A stretch of DNA of 64,000 nucleotides from Seiridium cupressi (Eukaryota > Ascomycota > Sordariomycetes > Amphisphaeriales > Sporocadaceae): the NCBI GenBank assembly GCA_036674765.1, contig JARVKI010000033.1, positions 62,001 to 126,000 on the forward strand. Direction: 5' to 3'. Shown here piece by piece: positions 10,727-22,247 of the stretch; position 1 is the stretch's first letter, and each line of letters starts with the position of its first letter. Position numbers and translations under genes: made by a program. Below the pieces are notes generated by a model that did not search any database, was not told where the DNA came from, and saw only the letters and a program-made list of their open reading frames with translations.

Positions 10727-12555
10727 CTAACCTGAGGAGGACGATGAATTGTTTGTGTTGGTAGGGGTAGCAGCTGTGGAAGTGGTGGTAGGAGATCTCG
10801 CAGTGGTGGTTGTAGAACGAACTGTGCTGGTGATTACGCTGCTGGGGATCGAGGTGGCAGCGGCAGTGGTGGAAGTGTTGATTGTGACAACCGAGCTTAT
10901 GGCTGTCGCCACGCTGGTTGACGTGGGACTGGCAGTGGCAGAACTTACGATCAAGCTAGTGCTAGAATCGATGCGATACCAATTCTCGACCGGGTCGCCG
11001 AGACACTCGCCGACAGTCACGGCGGTGTAGTTGAGTGACTGTATCTCCTTCAACATGTACTCGGTGAGGTTGTAGACGGTCTGGTAATGGATATCATGCC
11101 CAATGGCTAGAGCGTCAAAGTTGGAAGGAGATTTGCCCTCGAAGAAATCGTCGACGATATCCTTGGATGTCTGAATGAGCTCAGGGCTGTCGTGCAGATA
11201 ATCCTGAGTGTCAAGGTCAAAGTAGACGATATGGTACCCAAGGTCGGACAGGTCGGACTCGCAGCCACTGGCCGCAGTGCAAGATGAATACGGAGGTCTC
11301 ATGTACGTCGGGATAAATCCTAGAATGTTCCGCAGGGCCATTTCATTCTTGATCATCTCGTTCTTGCGCTGAAGAGAGGTGATGTTGCTGAGATCCGCAT
11401 GAGACCAAGTGTGGGAGGCGATCTGATGACCGTCGGTGTGCTGGCGCTGGATAACTGCCGGCCAGGCGAGACTGGTGTTATCAATCTCACCCTTGCCGTT
11501 GTTATTACCAGTGATGAAAAAGGTTGCCTTGGCGTTGTACTTGGCGAGAAGATCGAGTAAGTCGGAAGTATAACCACTCGGTCCGTCATCATAAGTGATA
11601 GCGACAGTGCCAGCCTCGGCACAGCTATAGATACCTGCGCCGCCGTATGAAACACTGCCGATCTTGGATCGCGTCAAGGTTGTAGTGTTCGTTCCGGAAG
11701 GAGTCTTGTTGGCATCACACGCCGGCCCATAGTTGAATAGACAATCTGGGGCCTCGCAATGAGCAGTCGTCGTACCGCAATACCTGTATCGTTGGTCAGT
11801 TGCAGTCTATTGAGCCAACTCTCCCTCGGACCATACCCTTCGGCAGAACAGCACTCATTGGAAGCGCAGATAGCATTGCCAAAACTGGGACCACATCGGT
11901 CGGTACCCGAACTACCATCGTCATCATCATCCGTACAGGCATCACCGAAAGCGTCTTGACATCCATTGCTGGAGCTGCAATAGTCGGTGCTGTTACCGCA
12001 GTAACCACTTCTTTTCGTTAGAGGACAACTTCGCTATAATATTCGTTTGGAACTCACTATGCAGAGCAGCACTGTGACAGATCAATGTTAGCGTACTTCT
12101 TCTTCTTTAGATAACTATATGCGACTATAGGGTAGAGAGTTCTGGAGAAATACTCGAGCACAACTTACCATTCCAGTTTCGCATGTGTACCCAGCGGTAC
12201 CCGCTCCTGTCGTTCCGCATGTCAGATCAGGAGAGACTGTGCCACTGGCAGTTGACCCGGTATCGGTAGTGTCTGTGACCGTGCATGTGCCAAATGTGCT
12301 CTGACAGCCACTTGTGCAATACTCGGTTGTGTTACCACAATAACCACTATTCTTTAGCATTAGACATCTGACTCTGGCCATATTGTTGTATAGTAAGACT
12401 AACTATTGTGAGCAGCAGGTGCCTGTAGGGCAATTATACCCAGCCGTTCCAGCTCCGGTGGTGCCGCAAGTGTTATCCGGAGAGACATCACGTACGAAAA
12501 TAGGGATGGAAGAAGCAGAGGCAACCGCTAGGGTGCTTGCAAGAGTAAAAGACAT
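10727..12555 (-). CDS. Secreted polysaccharide (chitin) deacetylase with three CBM18 modules
   Basis: Five exons (12555-12404, 12346-12169, 12071-12058, 12007-11837, 11783-10727) encode 523 residues; the third exon is only 14 nt. A signal peptide is followed by three chitin-binding type-1 (CBM18, hevein-like) modules at about residues 29-72, 94-140 and 146-192. Each has the C-C-S-x-Y/E-G-Y-C-G core, and in each an intron interrupts that core. The NodB deacetylase domain follows: T-Y-D-D-G-P (about 235), the metal-binding S-H-T-W-S-H-A-D (about 293) and R-P-P-Y-S-S (about 332). It should remove acetyl groups from chitin at the wall or outside the cell. A Ser/Thr-rich tail of about 80 residues ends the protein. 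GTTAGT at the stop could act as a donor, giving an alternative hydrophobic C-terminus. Homology of modules is clear; in vivo substrate is inferred. Confidence 0.9.
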
Positions 12556-15179
12556 TAAGTTAAATGTATGCATTTTTGCATATACAGCATCAAGCGAGCG
12601 AATGTATAGAAATGAGTGTGATAGCCAACATCAACTGAGCTTGACGAACGATGAATGGGAAGCGTCTCAGAACTACGAGGTACTCTGGGTTTATAGATCC
12701 CAAGATCTTGGTAACGAACTGACCTTGTCAAGGATTATGGACATGTTTGGATGTTCGGCAGGGAGATATGAGGGTCTTCTAGTCATTCTCGCTCTCTTTT
12801 CAAGGGGCACGGGGGAATAGTGTTGAGCACAGACGGTATCTGACGATGTTGACCAGGATATCGAGGCCATACTGTCCAGTATGCCATCATCTTGGCAATA
12901 ATCGGATCTGGGATCACTCGCCATTGGTCGAGAGTCAATATCGTGGAGCCTCGAATTATCGTGCCGTGCAGACTATCCTAGTTTAGATGTGTGAGACAAA
13001 GAGCAAGCCGAAACGTTGGTTAGTTAAAGAATACGAAGACCCACAGATCTCTTGGGCTCAGATCTTGTGGTCCAGGCTGCTTTCTGGGGCGGCGGATCTC
13101 CCGAGAGCCAGTGCGGCAGCTAAAAAGACATCAACTACGGAAATCAGGGTTGAGTTTGAATCCAAAACGCTGGTCGACGGTGGACTGAGAGAGATCAGCA
13201 AAGATCTCGGACAAGGAAGAAAAAATGTTGCACTGACTTCATACCCTTGCTCTGACCATAGAGGGACCACATAAACCAGGCGGAAAGACGAAAGATTGGA
13301 CGACTGACGATGTGGCGGTTTCGTATCAGTAATTTCAGCTGCCTACTGGATAGTTCTGTGCATCTAGGTCAATATGGAAATGTGCATGTTCTTTGGAGGT
13401 TTTCTGACTATTGATGGAATGGAACAACAAAAGGGTAACACTCGTGGAGGACTTGGTAGAGCCAGACAGTCCCATTTTTTGGCCGGGAAGCCGCATAGTT
13501 CACATGTCTGATGCGGCTATTTTCAGCGCTAACGAGAACTTATTTTCGTAATAGAGCAGATTACTTATGGATGTTGTTACTGGATGCCTAGATACTCCAT
13601 GGTTCTGGCAGACTCGAGTCCCGGTATTGAAGAAGAAAAACGTGGGGTTTTAGCGATTGAGTAAGTGCTCGTGCAGAAAGTCAACCTTTACTACAGGCGT
13701 GTACGAATCTAGCAATTGTGGTATAGCATAGCCTTGCTCTATAGTTTTTACTACAATTTAATCGAACTAGCCAGTCATGCTAAAATGAGTATTACTTACT
13801 CGTCGCCAACAGTCTGTTCATCACTGCCACAGATAGATATATGCGATCGTGGACCTGACGCAGTGAAGCATAGTGGGACGATGCGGGAGATCGACGGAGT
13901 ATCACGGGGGATTTTAGAGCCCGTGCATGAATCGACGCGACTCTCAGACTCTAAGGTATCAGGTGAGACACGGTGGTCGGAGGCCCGTTTTTCATTCGAA
14001 TTTGAAAAAGAAGAAACCACCAGCACTTGGTAATGGAGCTGCCAAGGGGCTAAAACATTCCCTGTTTGTGTGAATCGCTTTTGAAGTGGCGCGAGGACCG
14101 GCCGCAGGAAGTCAAATCAAGCGCGCTTTGAAGCGTTTAGAAACACACGAGACCGGTAAGTGAGCTCAGCTAGGCACAAGTACATGAACGGCCGAAGTAA
14201 GGCGCAGGCCGTTGGCCAGCCCGAGGAAACGTTAATAAGAATGTGACACTGGGTGCATTTGCATGACCAACCATTGCGAAATCTTCTCCTCAAGTCTTCA
14301 TCTGCGGAACATGCTCGATCTCGATAGGGCGCGCCTTCCTTCATCGACAAACTGAATTATGGGATCCGGCATACGAAGTTTGCTTTGCCGCATGTGCTGG
14401 CGCTCATACGCAGCAAGGTGACGACGGGCGATCTGCTGCGGCGCCCTGAGGCTTACAACGTGTCCGAGGCCTGCCTATCATCTTGCAAATGACACGGAAT
14501 GGATTGCGCAACAGCAAGGCTTGGATACTTGGTATGCGATGATCATGGTCGCCTCTATGGAGGGAGGTCAATACCGTCAAGCCGTTTGTAAGCTGATTTA
14601 TCGCCATGTCGCCGCTCTCATCTCCGACCACTCTTTTTGGGGTCATACCAACGGCCTTTAAGTTTATTAGTAGTGGCCGCAAGCGCAGGCAAAGCCACTC
14701 CCCTGACGCATTTGGCTCTTTGCCAATCTTTATTTCACGGCGCTCGTCCACTCACCACGCGGCGTTCAGTGGCTCCTGGCGCTGGGCAGACGTCGGCTAA
14801 GAAGCCAAGCACGAGACCCTTTACCCAATATGTCTCAGTTAGTCCCATAGTCAGGGGCGCAGCTGTCAGTCAGCTCTTTTCCATCTGCCGTGTCAGCGCA
14901 TGAGGTTCATGGGGAGCCAGGTGTGCAATATTCTTTTTGCCTTCAGGGGAAACAAGTGTCGGCACGTAGCAAAATCCCGAGTTCATCGTTTCCTTAGCAA
15001 ACCCCGTGCATTCCTCGCCTGCTGCAGCATCCCCTCTAGCTACGCATCCAAATTAGACCATTCTTGTTGGCTGCACACCCTTTTCTTACCTGGTAGTGGT
15101 ATTGGCACTGTTCAGAGCACTATCGATTTTGGGAGGAGGGGCGTTCTGAGACCGCCCAGGCGCACCCAAAGTAGTTGAA
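12556..15179. other. Intergenic 2.6 kb, no supported gene
   Basis: Several open stretches of 60-115 codons exist on both strands (for example 12987-13274 and 13716-14033 on plus, 14404-14751 on minus), but none has a recognisable motif, signal or splice-consistent extension. 14350-14900 on plus reads like a possible decayed coding stretch with in-frame stops. The segment next to 15180 is presumably the promoter of the lipid phosphatase. Confidence 0.45.
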
Positions 15180-16688
15180 ATGCCAGAAGGCGGCCACCGC
15201 AATCCTCTCCACGCCATTTCACCCTTGATTTCACCTTCCAGCTATCAAGCATATCGCGAGATGCCCGATCTGGATTCGCCATTGCCGACAAAACCCCAGA
15301 AGCGCAAGCTTACATGGGTGCTTGTAGTCTCCTATGTGAGCGACTGGCTCTGCCTGATAGCTGCCGGCCTTGTGGGGGTATTTTTGGGCAACATCACCCC
15401 AAATAAGCGCCCATTTCGCCTCGACGACGCCAATATTGCGTAGGTCATGGAAGCCAAAAGCGCATGCGAACCACAGTCAAACGGACAGAGTTGCTAATTC
15501 CATTGTAGATTTCCTTTCACTGAGCATGAAACTGTCACGTCTTCCACCCTGCTCATATGCAATGCTGTCATTCCCATTGTCGTGGTCCTGGTCGTGACCT
15601 TGATCTTCGTCCCGGGCCCTACAGTGCCAAAGGGCACCCCTCAATCGCTGATCTGGAAGCGCAAGCTCTGGGAGCTGCACACGGGATGGCTTGGCTTGGC
15701 TCTGTCTCTGGTAGGCGCCTGGTTCATCACCAGTGGCATGAAGAACTTGTTCGGCAAACCGCGACCTGATCTACTCTCCAGGTGCGAGCCCGATTATGCA
15801 AACGAGGCAGCTCACTATGTTCTCGCCGGACAGGCAGGCGGATTCGGCAGACTCGTCTATGCCACCATTTGCCAGAACACAGACAAGAGCAAGCTGGATG
15901 ATGGATTCCGCAGCTATCCTTCAGGCCATTCATCGTCGGCTGCAGCTGGTCTGATCTATTTGTCATTTTTTCTCGCCAGCAAATTTTCCGTGGTTATTCC
16001 CTTCGTGTCGAGCTCCGGCGGTGCAAGCGATTCAAACTCTGTCGCCTTCCCGTCACGATACAACGCTGCTGGTAATGGAGTCAATACTGCCTACAAGCCT
16101 TTGTCGCACGGAACCGATGAGCTTTCCGCACCTGGCGACCCTTCAGTAGCCAAGCAGATCGCATCGCATGGTTCGTCTGTACTCGCGGTTAGACGACAAG
16201 CGGCGGCGCCTCCAGTCTACCTCCTTGTGCTTACGCTCTTGCCCTTCTTCCTGGCCATTTTCATCGCCAGTTCCCGGTGGTTCGATTTCAGGCATCATGG
16301 CTTCGACATCCTTTTTGGCTTTATCATTGGGACAATTACAGCCTGGTTCGCCTTCCGTTACTATCATCTACCGATCTCTTCGGGTGCAGGTTGGGCCTGG
16401 GCACCGCGTAGCCCTGATAAAGCTTTCTGGGCTGGAGTCGGAGTGTACTCTTATGCAACGGATAAGAAACATTGGATCCGACCGGGCGACGAGGAGGAAG
16501 GACTTGGGGGCGCCAATGCAAACGATATCGAATTGCGTGGCATGAGGTACCGGGCGAAAACAGATGATCGACCGAACCTGGCCGAAAGCTCGACGGTGAA
16601 CACGAAAGATAGGAGTCATCTAAGTCCACCAGGCGAACACGATGTTCGTGATGATCGCAGTGTCGACTCAATGGGCGACAGGATATGA
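15180..16688 (+). CDS. PAP2-family lipid phosphate phosphatase (DPP1/LPP1-like)
   Basis: Two exons (15180-15439, 15509-16688; 69-nt intron) encode 479 residues. All three phosphatase motifs of the PAP2 superfamily are present: K-N-L-F-G-K-P-R-P-D, P-S-G-H (with S-S-S following), and S-R-W-F-D-F-R-H-H-G-F-D. At least five strongly hydrophobic segments surround them, matching an integral membrane enzyme of the vacuole or ER that dephosphorylates diacylglycerol pyrophosphate, phosphatidate or related lipids. About 80 residues of polar sequence lie between motifs two and three, an insertion compared with yeast Dpp1. The C-terminal 100 residues are hydrophilic and probably cytosolic. The start ATG is the first in frame after upstream stops. 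Confidence 0.9.
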
Positions 16689-17827
16689 GTGCCCTCGAAC
16701 TTGAGAGTATCGGTGATAGGATATAAAATGGTTGTATTTTGACTGTAGACTATCTATACTGGATGAACAAGGCTTGACGAGGCCTGGCATGGCGTCGCAC
16801 ATCTCGTGGCGTTTGGATTAGGTGATCTCTTAAGTATATATATAATGCTTAAGTCACGGATTTGATATCTTCATTCGACTCTATTTCAAGACTATGACAT
16901 GAAACGAAAACGTAGCAGTTTCTGTGCTTATCGAGCTTGAGGGGCCTCCACATAATTGACTTTTGCGAGTCCAAGGAGTGTATCCAGGAAGGATACGTTA
17001 ACTACGTAGTCTCATTGACATTATATTCCGGTGGGCGATTAGGTAGAGGTCAGCTTCGGTTTCAAGGAGATCACAGGATAAGGCTGGGTGATGAAACCAG
17101 GTAGTTCTGCATATTTGTCACTTGGAATGACAATAAGAGTTATCGCTAAAGTCAAGTGTACCTTGGGGTTACAAAACGTGCACCCCCACGGATCTTGTGC
17201 AATGATGATGGTATTTATAGGCAGTGGTTGTGTAATCCGGCAGCCGGCAAAGGCTAATAAAAAGAAAAGAAGACTAGAAGGGGTCTAGATTGAATGCAGA
17301 ACGCGGGCCGGATATTGAGCTACCGACATACAGTTCGCATGTAACGCTTACAGCTACATACCACATATGCCGGGTACCTCGGGGACATGGTGGGAAAGTC
17401 GGATTTCAGGGGCATTTTAATCGGTACGTAGCTCAAGTACCTGGATCTTGCCGGTAGACGGCTGACGGGTGACAGCGAATTCGGACAGCTCGCACTCGCT
17501 CCTTAAGCCTGGCCTGGACAACTTGACAGTTGCCCGCTATTGGATAAGATTAGCGGGATCACCCTCACTGTCGCGGGGTGGAAAGTGGGCTGCTGGCTAC
17601 CAAGATTCCCAGGCTCCATCCTCATCGGCTTGCTTCATCGTCGCCCTGACCCGATCTTCCACACCTCTATCTGCGCAGCTCCATCACCCCCGGATGTCCA
17701 GGAACCCCTGGACGGATCACTGCAGATACCGCCTGTTTAGGTTGCGAGAGAGCGTGAGAATGGACGGGCGCTGCATAGTAGAGTACTCGGGCCCGCAGTG
17801 AGCGCGTGACAAGATCCGGGACGAGAC
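16689..17827. other. Intergenic, promoter of the GST-fusion gene
   Basis: No coding frame above 110 codons and no motif. It includes the 3' flank of the phosphatase gene and, nearer 17800, GC-rich sequence with CT-rich patches typical of fungal promoters. Confidence 0.45.
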
Positions 17828-19868
17828 ATGGACCCGACATCGACTCAATTCCAATCGCCGGGCTTGCTGGTCCATGGGATTCCTGCCAGTGCACCCCCGA
17901 ACCCGAATCCGAATCCTCAACCAGATCACCAGAATCCCCATCTCGCTCTTCACCACAATGTCTCCGTCTCGACCCCTCCTACACACCACTTCTCCTTGCC
18001 GACCCTGCCGTCGCATGGCGATTTGAGCCTCGGCGTACTGGACACGGCCAATCCGTCCATTTTCCATCAACACCCTCCTCATACGCACGCGGTACCCGAG
18101 CTCCAGCACTTATCGGCCGGCTCGACGCTACCTATACTCCAGGCTGCTCCTCATCAAACACCGCCGCTCAGTGCGCCGCCTCTGATTGCTGTCAACGCTC
18201 CTGCCCCTCCGCCGCCGCCGCACTCTGCCCCGCCCACCCATGGAGCCCCCGGAACGCGAGCGCCGCCGTTTGGCGTGGTTACGGCCGCGCCTCTCACTCC
18301 GACAACATCCCGGCTTCAGCAAGAGGAAGACTTTTCCAATGTATCGGCGAACGGGACCCCAGTCGCGCCTGAGTCTGCGGAGAACAGGCCTCACGGCCAG
18401 CTGGTGAATAGGATAGTGGTCGACCCGCCAAACCTGGAAGCCTGGCGCAACAAGCTCTTCAACGTCGACGAGATGATCCTACTGAGCAATGAAGAGTTCG
18501 AGACATACTTCCCTCATATAGACAATGTATACTCCCATCGATCGACGCAGAAATACAAGCGCAAGCCGTTTGTATCGCACTACTGGGACTGCCGCATGAA
18601 GGGTCGACCCCCGGGAACACCCAAGTCCAACGATCCCTTGAAGAAGAAGCGGAAACGAAACGCGCGTGAGCGTGACCTGTGCGATGTGAAGATCAAGATA
18701 ACAGAGTACTTCCCCGGCGCTACCTTGCAACTCGACGACGGAATGGGTTCATACCCCATCCCACAACAATTCTTCGACTCCAATGGAATGCCAATACAGC
18801 CAGGGGCTAATGGAGAGAAGTTCTGGACGATCCAGCGTGTCAACGGGAACGGTGGCAATGGAAAGGCGGATGGGGTGGCCGGTCCTCACAAACACAGCCT
18901 GGCAAAAAGCGACGAGATCAAAAAGTCTACAGTGCAAAGGTACATCACTTCGCAGAGGAAGGAGTCGAAGAAAACCGTGAAGCCCCTTCAGAGGAAAGCC
19001 TCTGGGACTGCTTTGGCTACAGCGCGGAAACATGCCAAGGAACACGAGATGAAGCTGTACGCCGCATGCTTTTGGTATGGAATCCATGATCCCACTGGGT
19101 GTTTCCGTGTTCTAACTCTCACGTAGCCCCTTTTCACAACGAGTGTGGATTGCCTTAGAACTCAAGCAAATGCAGTACCAGTATTGCGAGACAGATCCAT
19201 ACAAGAAACCAACACAGCTACTCGAGGCGAATCCTCGCGGAACCGTCCCAGCAATTCGAGAGGGAGAGTGGGCATGTGGAGAGAGTTCGATAATTCTCGA
19301 ATATGTGAGTTTACATCTTCGTTGCTTTCTGATTGTACTCAATGCTAAATTTATTTGTAGCTCGAAGACCATGACAAAGGGGTACCCCTATTTCCCACCG
19401 ACCCGCGCCTAAAGGCTAACTGCAGGCTGTGGGTTGAGCACGTAAGTCAGCTCGGCTGTATCGTATAAAACGACAAGAGTCTAACTGTAACAGATTAACT
19501 CAAAAATCGTGCCATCATATTTTGCTCTTCTTAGAGCAGTAAACCCCTCGCAGCAGGGCGAGCACCAGACTAAATTGCACAACGACATTCTCGCTCTGGT
19601 ACAAGCGGCCGATGAGCGAGGTCCTTACTTCCTTGGTGCCGACCTATGCCTTGTGGATATTCACTTCGCGCCCTTCGTTCTTCGTCTATCGCGAATGCTG
19701 ACGGATCTTCGTGGATGGAGAGAGCCTATCGCCAATACACGATGGTTTCAGTGGGTTCGAGCCATCGAAACGAACCCGCATATACAAGCCACTACGAGCA
19801 ACAAAGACCTGTATATGGAGACGGCTGATTTCTTCTTGACCGGACAACAGAACGGTCATATCTTGTAA
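17828..19868 (+). CDS. Long protein: disordered N-terminus, basic conserved region, C-terminal omega-like glutathione transferase
   Basis: Four exons (17828-19074, 19127-19304, 19361-19441, 19494-19868; introns 52, 56 and 52 nt) encode 626 residues. Residues 1-190 are Pro/His/Ser-rich and probably disordered. Residues about 200-400 form a compact charged region containing K-K-K-R-K-R at 272-277, a strong nuclear-localisation candidate. Precisely at the first splice junction a thioredoxin-fold GST begins with C416-P-F-S-Q-R-V-W, the catalytic cysteine motif of omega-class or dehydroascorbate-reductase-like transferases. It continues through the N-P-R-G-T-V-P-A glutathione site (Pro is cis) and E-S-S-I-I-L-E-Y to an all-helical C-terminal domain. 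The cysteine rather than Ser or Tyr implies thiol-transferase or deglutathionylation chemistry. The frame is continuous, so the fusion is genuine rather than two genes. Role unknown; a redox-sensing nuclear protein is inference only. Confidence 0.85.
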
Positions 19869-21080
19869 ATGACTCCCCTAAGCCGCGAGATGTTGTATAG
19901 GGGTTATACTGAACATGACGACTTTGAATTTCCTTGGAGGTAGAATGTATTCACTGTATATATTTTATCAATATAGAATTGGCGGAGGAAGGAGGGTGTG
20001 TAGCAGGAAAAAGCGTTGCCGGCTGGCTGAAAAGCCTGGGATACACATTGCCATGCTGGGTTTTTCGGGACGGTGTTGGGGATTTTTTGTTCTGGGTATA
20101 GATTGGGGGTCCTGCAAGTACACAAGCTACTCTGGGAAAATTGATACATACATTACGTACTAAACCATCAAGGCGAATTTGTTAGGGGAATTCTTGATTG
20201 ATGTTCGCTAAAACGCTTGGCTATCACTGATGAATGATGGCGTTGGTATGGTGTGCGATAAGTCAAGGTAGGGCTAAATAAATAGAAACAAACAAATCCA
20301 ATTTTAGACATAGATAATCTACATGCTTATACATGTCCTGTTAAAAGGTCTATAATGCTGTTATTCCAGGCTGCCATTAAGTCTAAAGCGTAATACGAGG
20401 CATAATTATATAATAGTTAAATAATACGTTCGCGGTTCCTTATCTATAATATAAAAAATGATATTTTATAATTCAGAAGAAAACCTATATTATTATATAA
20501 GGAATGATCCTTTCTTCTTTTTTTTTTTTTTCTTCTTTTCTTCTTCTTTTCTTCTTTTTTTTTTCTTTTCTTTTTCTCCTTCTAATCTTTTGTCTTACTA
20601 AACTTATATCAGAGTCGAAACTTATAACCATCCGGTATCAATTTTAACGGCACAAAACTCTTATAATATATTTATTCCTGTATAATTCTCATCTATTTTA
20701 GCGTACTTAAAATAGGCCTTAATATGTCCTTATTCGCCGTGCGGAAGAAAAACGGCTGCAAATTCTTACAGGAAATAAATCTATGTCCAAAACTAATGTC
20801 AAATTGTTTGCAGGTATTATATTAAGTGCACTAAAGGCAAAGCTGGAGCCGGAGTCATGGTCGATTTTAATAACAGCCGCCTACCATCACCCCGCATAGG
20901 CCAACAGGAGAAAGGGAGGGGACGCTAAACGCTTCCGTAACTTAATGTATCGAACCACGACTACTAAGCATCAATCAACACTATCCACAAGTTCCCACCA
21001 AGAATCTCGAAGGACTTCTCAGTGGCTATATCTGCGTCCTTAGTCAACGGCCTGATTATTCACTGTTCCAAGCAATCGCC
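19869..21080. other. AT-rich intergenic block with pyrimidine tract
   Basis: 20260-20760 is strongly AT-rich, with TATA-like and ATTATA repeats, and holds a T/C-only tract of about 70 nt at 20510-20580. No frame is credible. Such islands in fungi are often remains of mutated repeats, but no parent element is identifiable here. Normal composition returns about 20860. Confidence 0.55.
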
Positions 21081-21593
21081 ATGTCCAAGCTCCCAGCGCA
21101 TATCCGCTTGACACAAGCGACGAGCATCGCTCTATTGACAACGGCATCTGGCCTCAACCTGGGCCTTTCTTTCTTCGTCGTTCCCCGTCTCTTAGAATCA
21201 CCGACTGCTCTCATGCTACGTCAGTGGGGCAACATGTACAAGGTGACGTCGAAGACCTTGGCGCCAGCTCTGATGTTGCCCGTCGCCCTGAACGCCTACC
21301 TAGCATACAGCCTGCCGGCGAAGTCGCGGATCTATGGTTTCGTTGCAGCGCTGGCTTTCAGCATCTTACCGTACACATATGCTCTGTTGATGCCGATCAA
21401 TCGGAAACTTCTCAGCAAGGTGGAGGAGGTCAAGGCGTTGGGCGCAGGAGTCGGCGATGTGCTGGGCGGCGAGATGGGGACGAGGGAGGACAGTGGACAT
21501 GCACTCATCGATAACTGGGGACTGTACAACTTGTATCGAGGAGGAGCCGCACTTGTTGCTGGCGGTGTTTCTCTGTATGCCATCCTGGGTTGA
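21081..21593 (+). CDS. DUF1772 (anthrone-oxygenase-like) small membrane protein
   Basis: A single-exon gene of 170 residues with four hydrophobic segments (about residues 13-38, 55-78, 82-105 and 148-168), the layout of DUF1772 proteins. This family includes anthrone oxygenases of fungal polyketide pathways and many uncharacterised membrane proteins. The N-terminus reads like a helix with G-L-N-L-G-L-S-F-F, and N-L-Y-R-G-G precedes the last helix. No polyketide synthase or tailoring gene lies nearby, so a secondary-metabolism role is not supported by context. Family membership is judged from length, topology and general resemblance. Confidence 0.72.
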   Translation: MSKLPAHIRLTQATSIALLTTASGLNLGLSFFVVPRLLESPTALMLRQWGNMYKVTSKTLAPALMLPVALNAYLAYSLPAKSRIYGFVAALAFSILPYTYALLMPINRKLLSKVEEVKALGAGVGDVLGGEMGTREDSGHALIDNWGLYNLYRGGAALVAGGVSLYAILG

Positions 21594-22247
21594 CCATGTT
21601 ACTCGGAGGAGAGCAGAGATGTTGGAAGACCCCCGCACAACAATCCGGCCCTAAGGCATAGCCAGCATTGTGAATGAAGATTGTTTTCATAATAACATTG
21701 TGGTCATGTTTTCGAGTGCGTCGTATATCATTGCTTTTTGGCATACAACGGAACGGAGCAGCAGCTGTCGCAATGCTCTTGTTGCTTACCTAACGCCATA
21801 TCTCCGGGTCGAATTGACTGGAGGACATTTGATAGCGATAACGTGGCATGAGTTGTGCATAGGGTTGTTAATATTTGCTCATTCTGATCCCACTCAAATC
21901 CGTTGCCACAAATCTCCCCTTGATAAAATAGCATCTTTCGGGGCCATCATGGTCTACCGGCTGTGAAGCCACAGTATTATATATGGGCGACTGTCTCAAT
22001 TGAGCGCCGACAAAGACACATTGTACAGGCCCCACCAAGGCGGCACTAGTGCGGCAGACCCCTGGCCCGAGCACCAACGAACGCGCGGAAGTTGGAAGCT
22101 CCAAATGTGCCAAGCCCATCTGAAAGCTGGCCTGATCTGTTCAACCTTGAACCACCGAAAAGAAAGTGTAGACATCGCCATCAAGCTTTCATGCTCGCCA
22201 AACCTTCCCAACCTACCCTTTCGTGAAGACAGACAACCGCAGCGACA
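21594..22247. other. Intergenic, STT3 promoter
   Basis: A 650-nt spacer between the DUF1772 gene and STT3 with no credible frame. The last 100 nt before 22248 are CT/CA-rich, as in highly expressed fungal genes. Confidence 0.45.

Noticed and set aside
12115..12381. An ATG start at 12381 for the deacetylase
   Set aside because: That ATG lies in an intron; the signal peptide and first half of CBM18-1 are encoded upstream from 12555.
14353..14903. A decayed gene in plus frames
   Set aside because: The stretch has protein-like pieces but several stops and no recognised motif; evidence is too thin for a feature of its own.
20260..20760. A specific transposon in the AT-rich block
   Set aside because: No terminal repeats or coding remnants visible; only composition supports it, so it is reported as AT-rich sequence only.
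21081..21593. A secondary-metabolite cluster around the DUF1772 gene
   Set aside because: No polyketide synthase, peptide synthetase, terpene cyclase or dedicated tailoring gene is found next to it.
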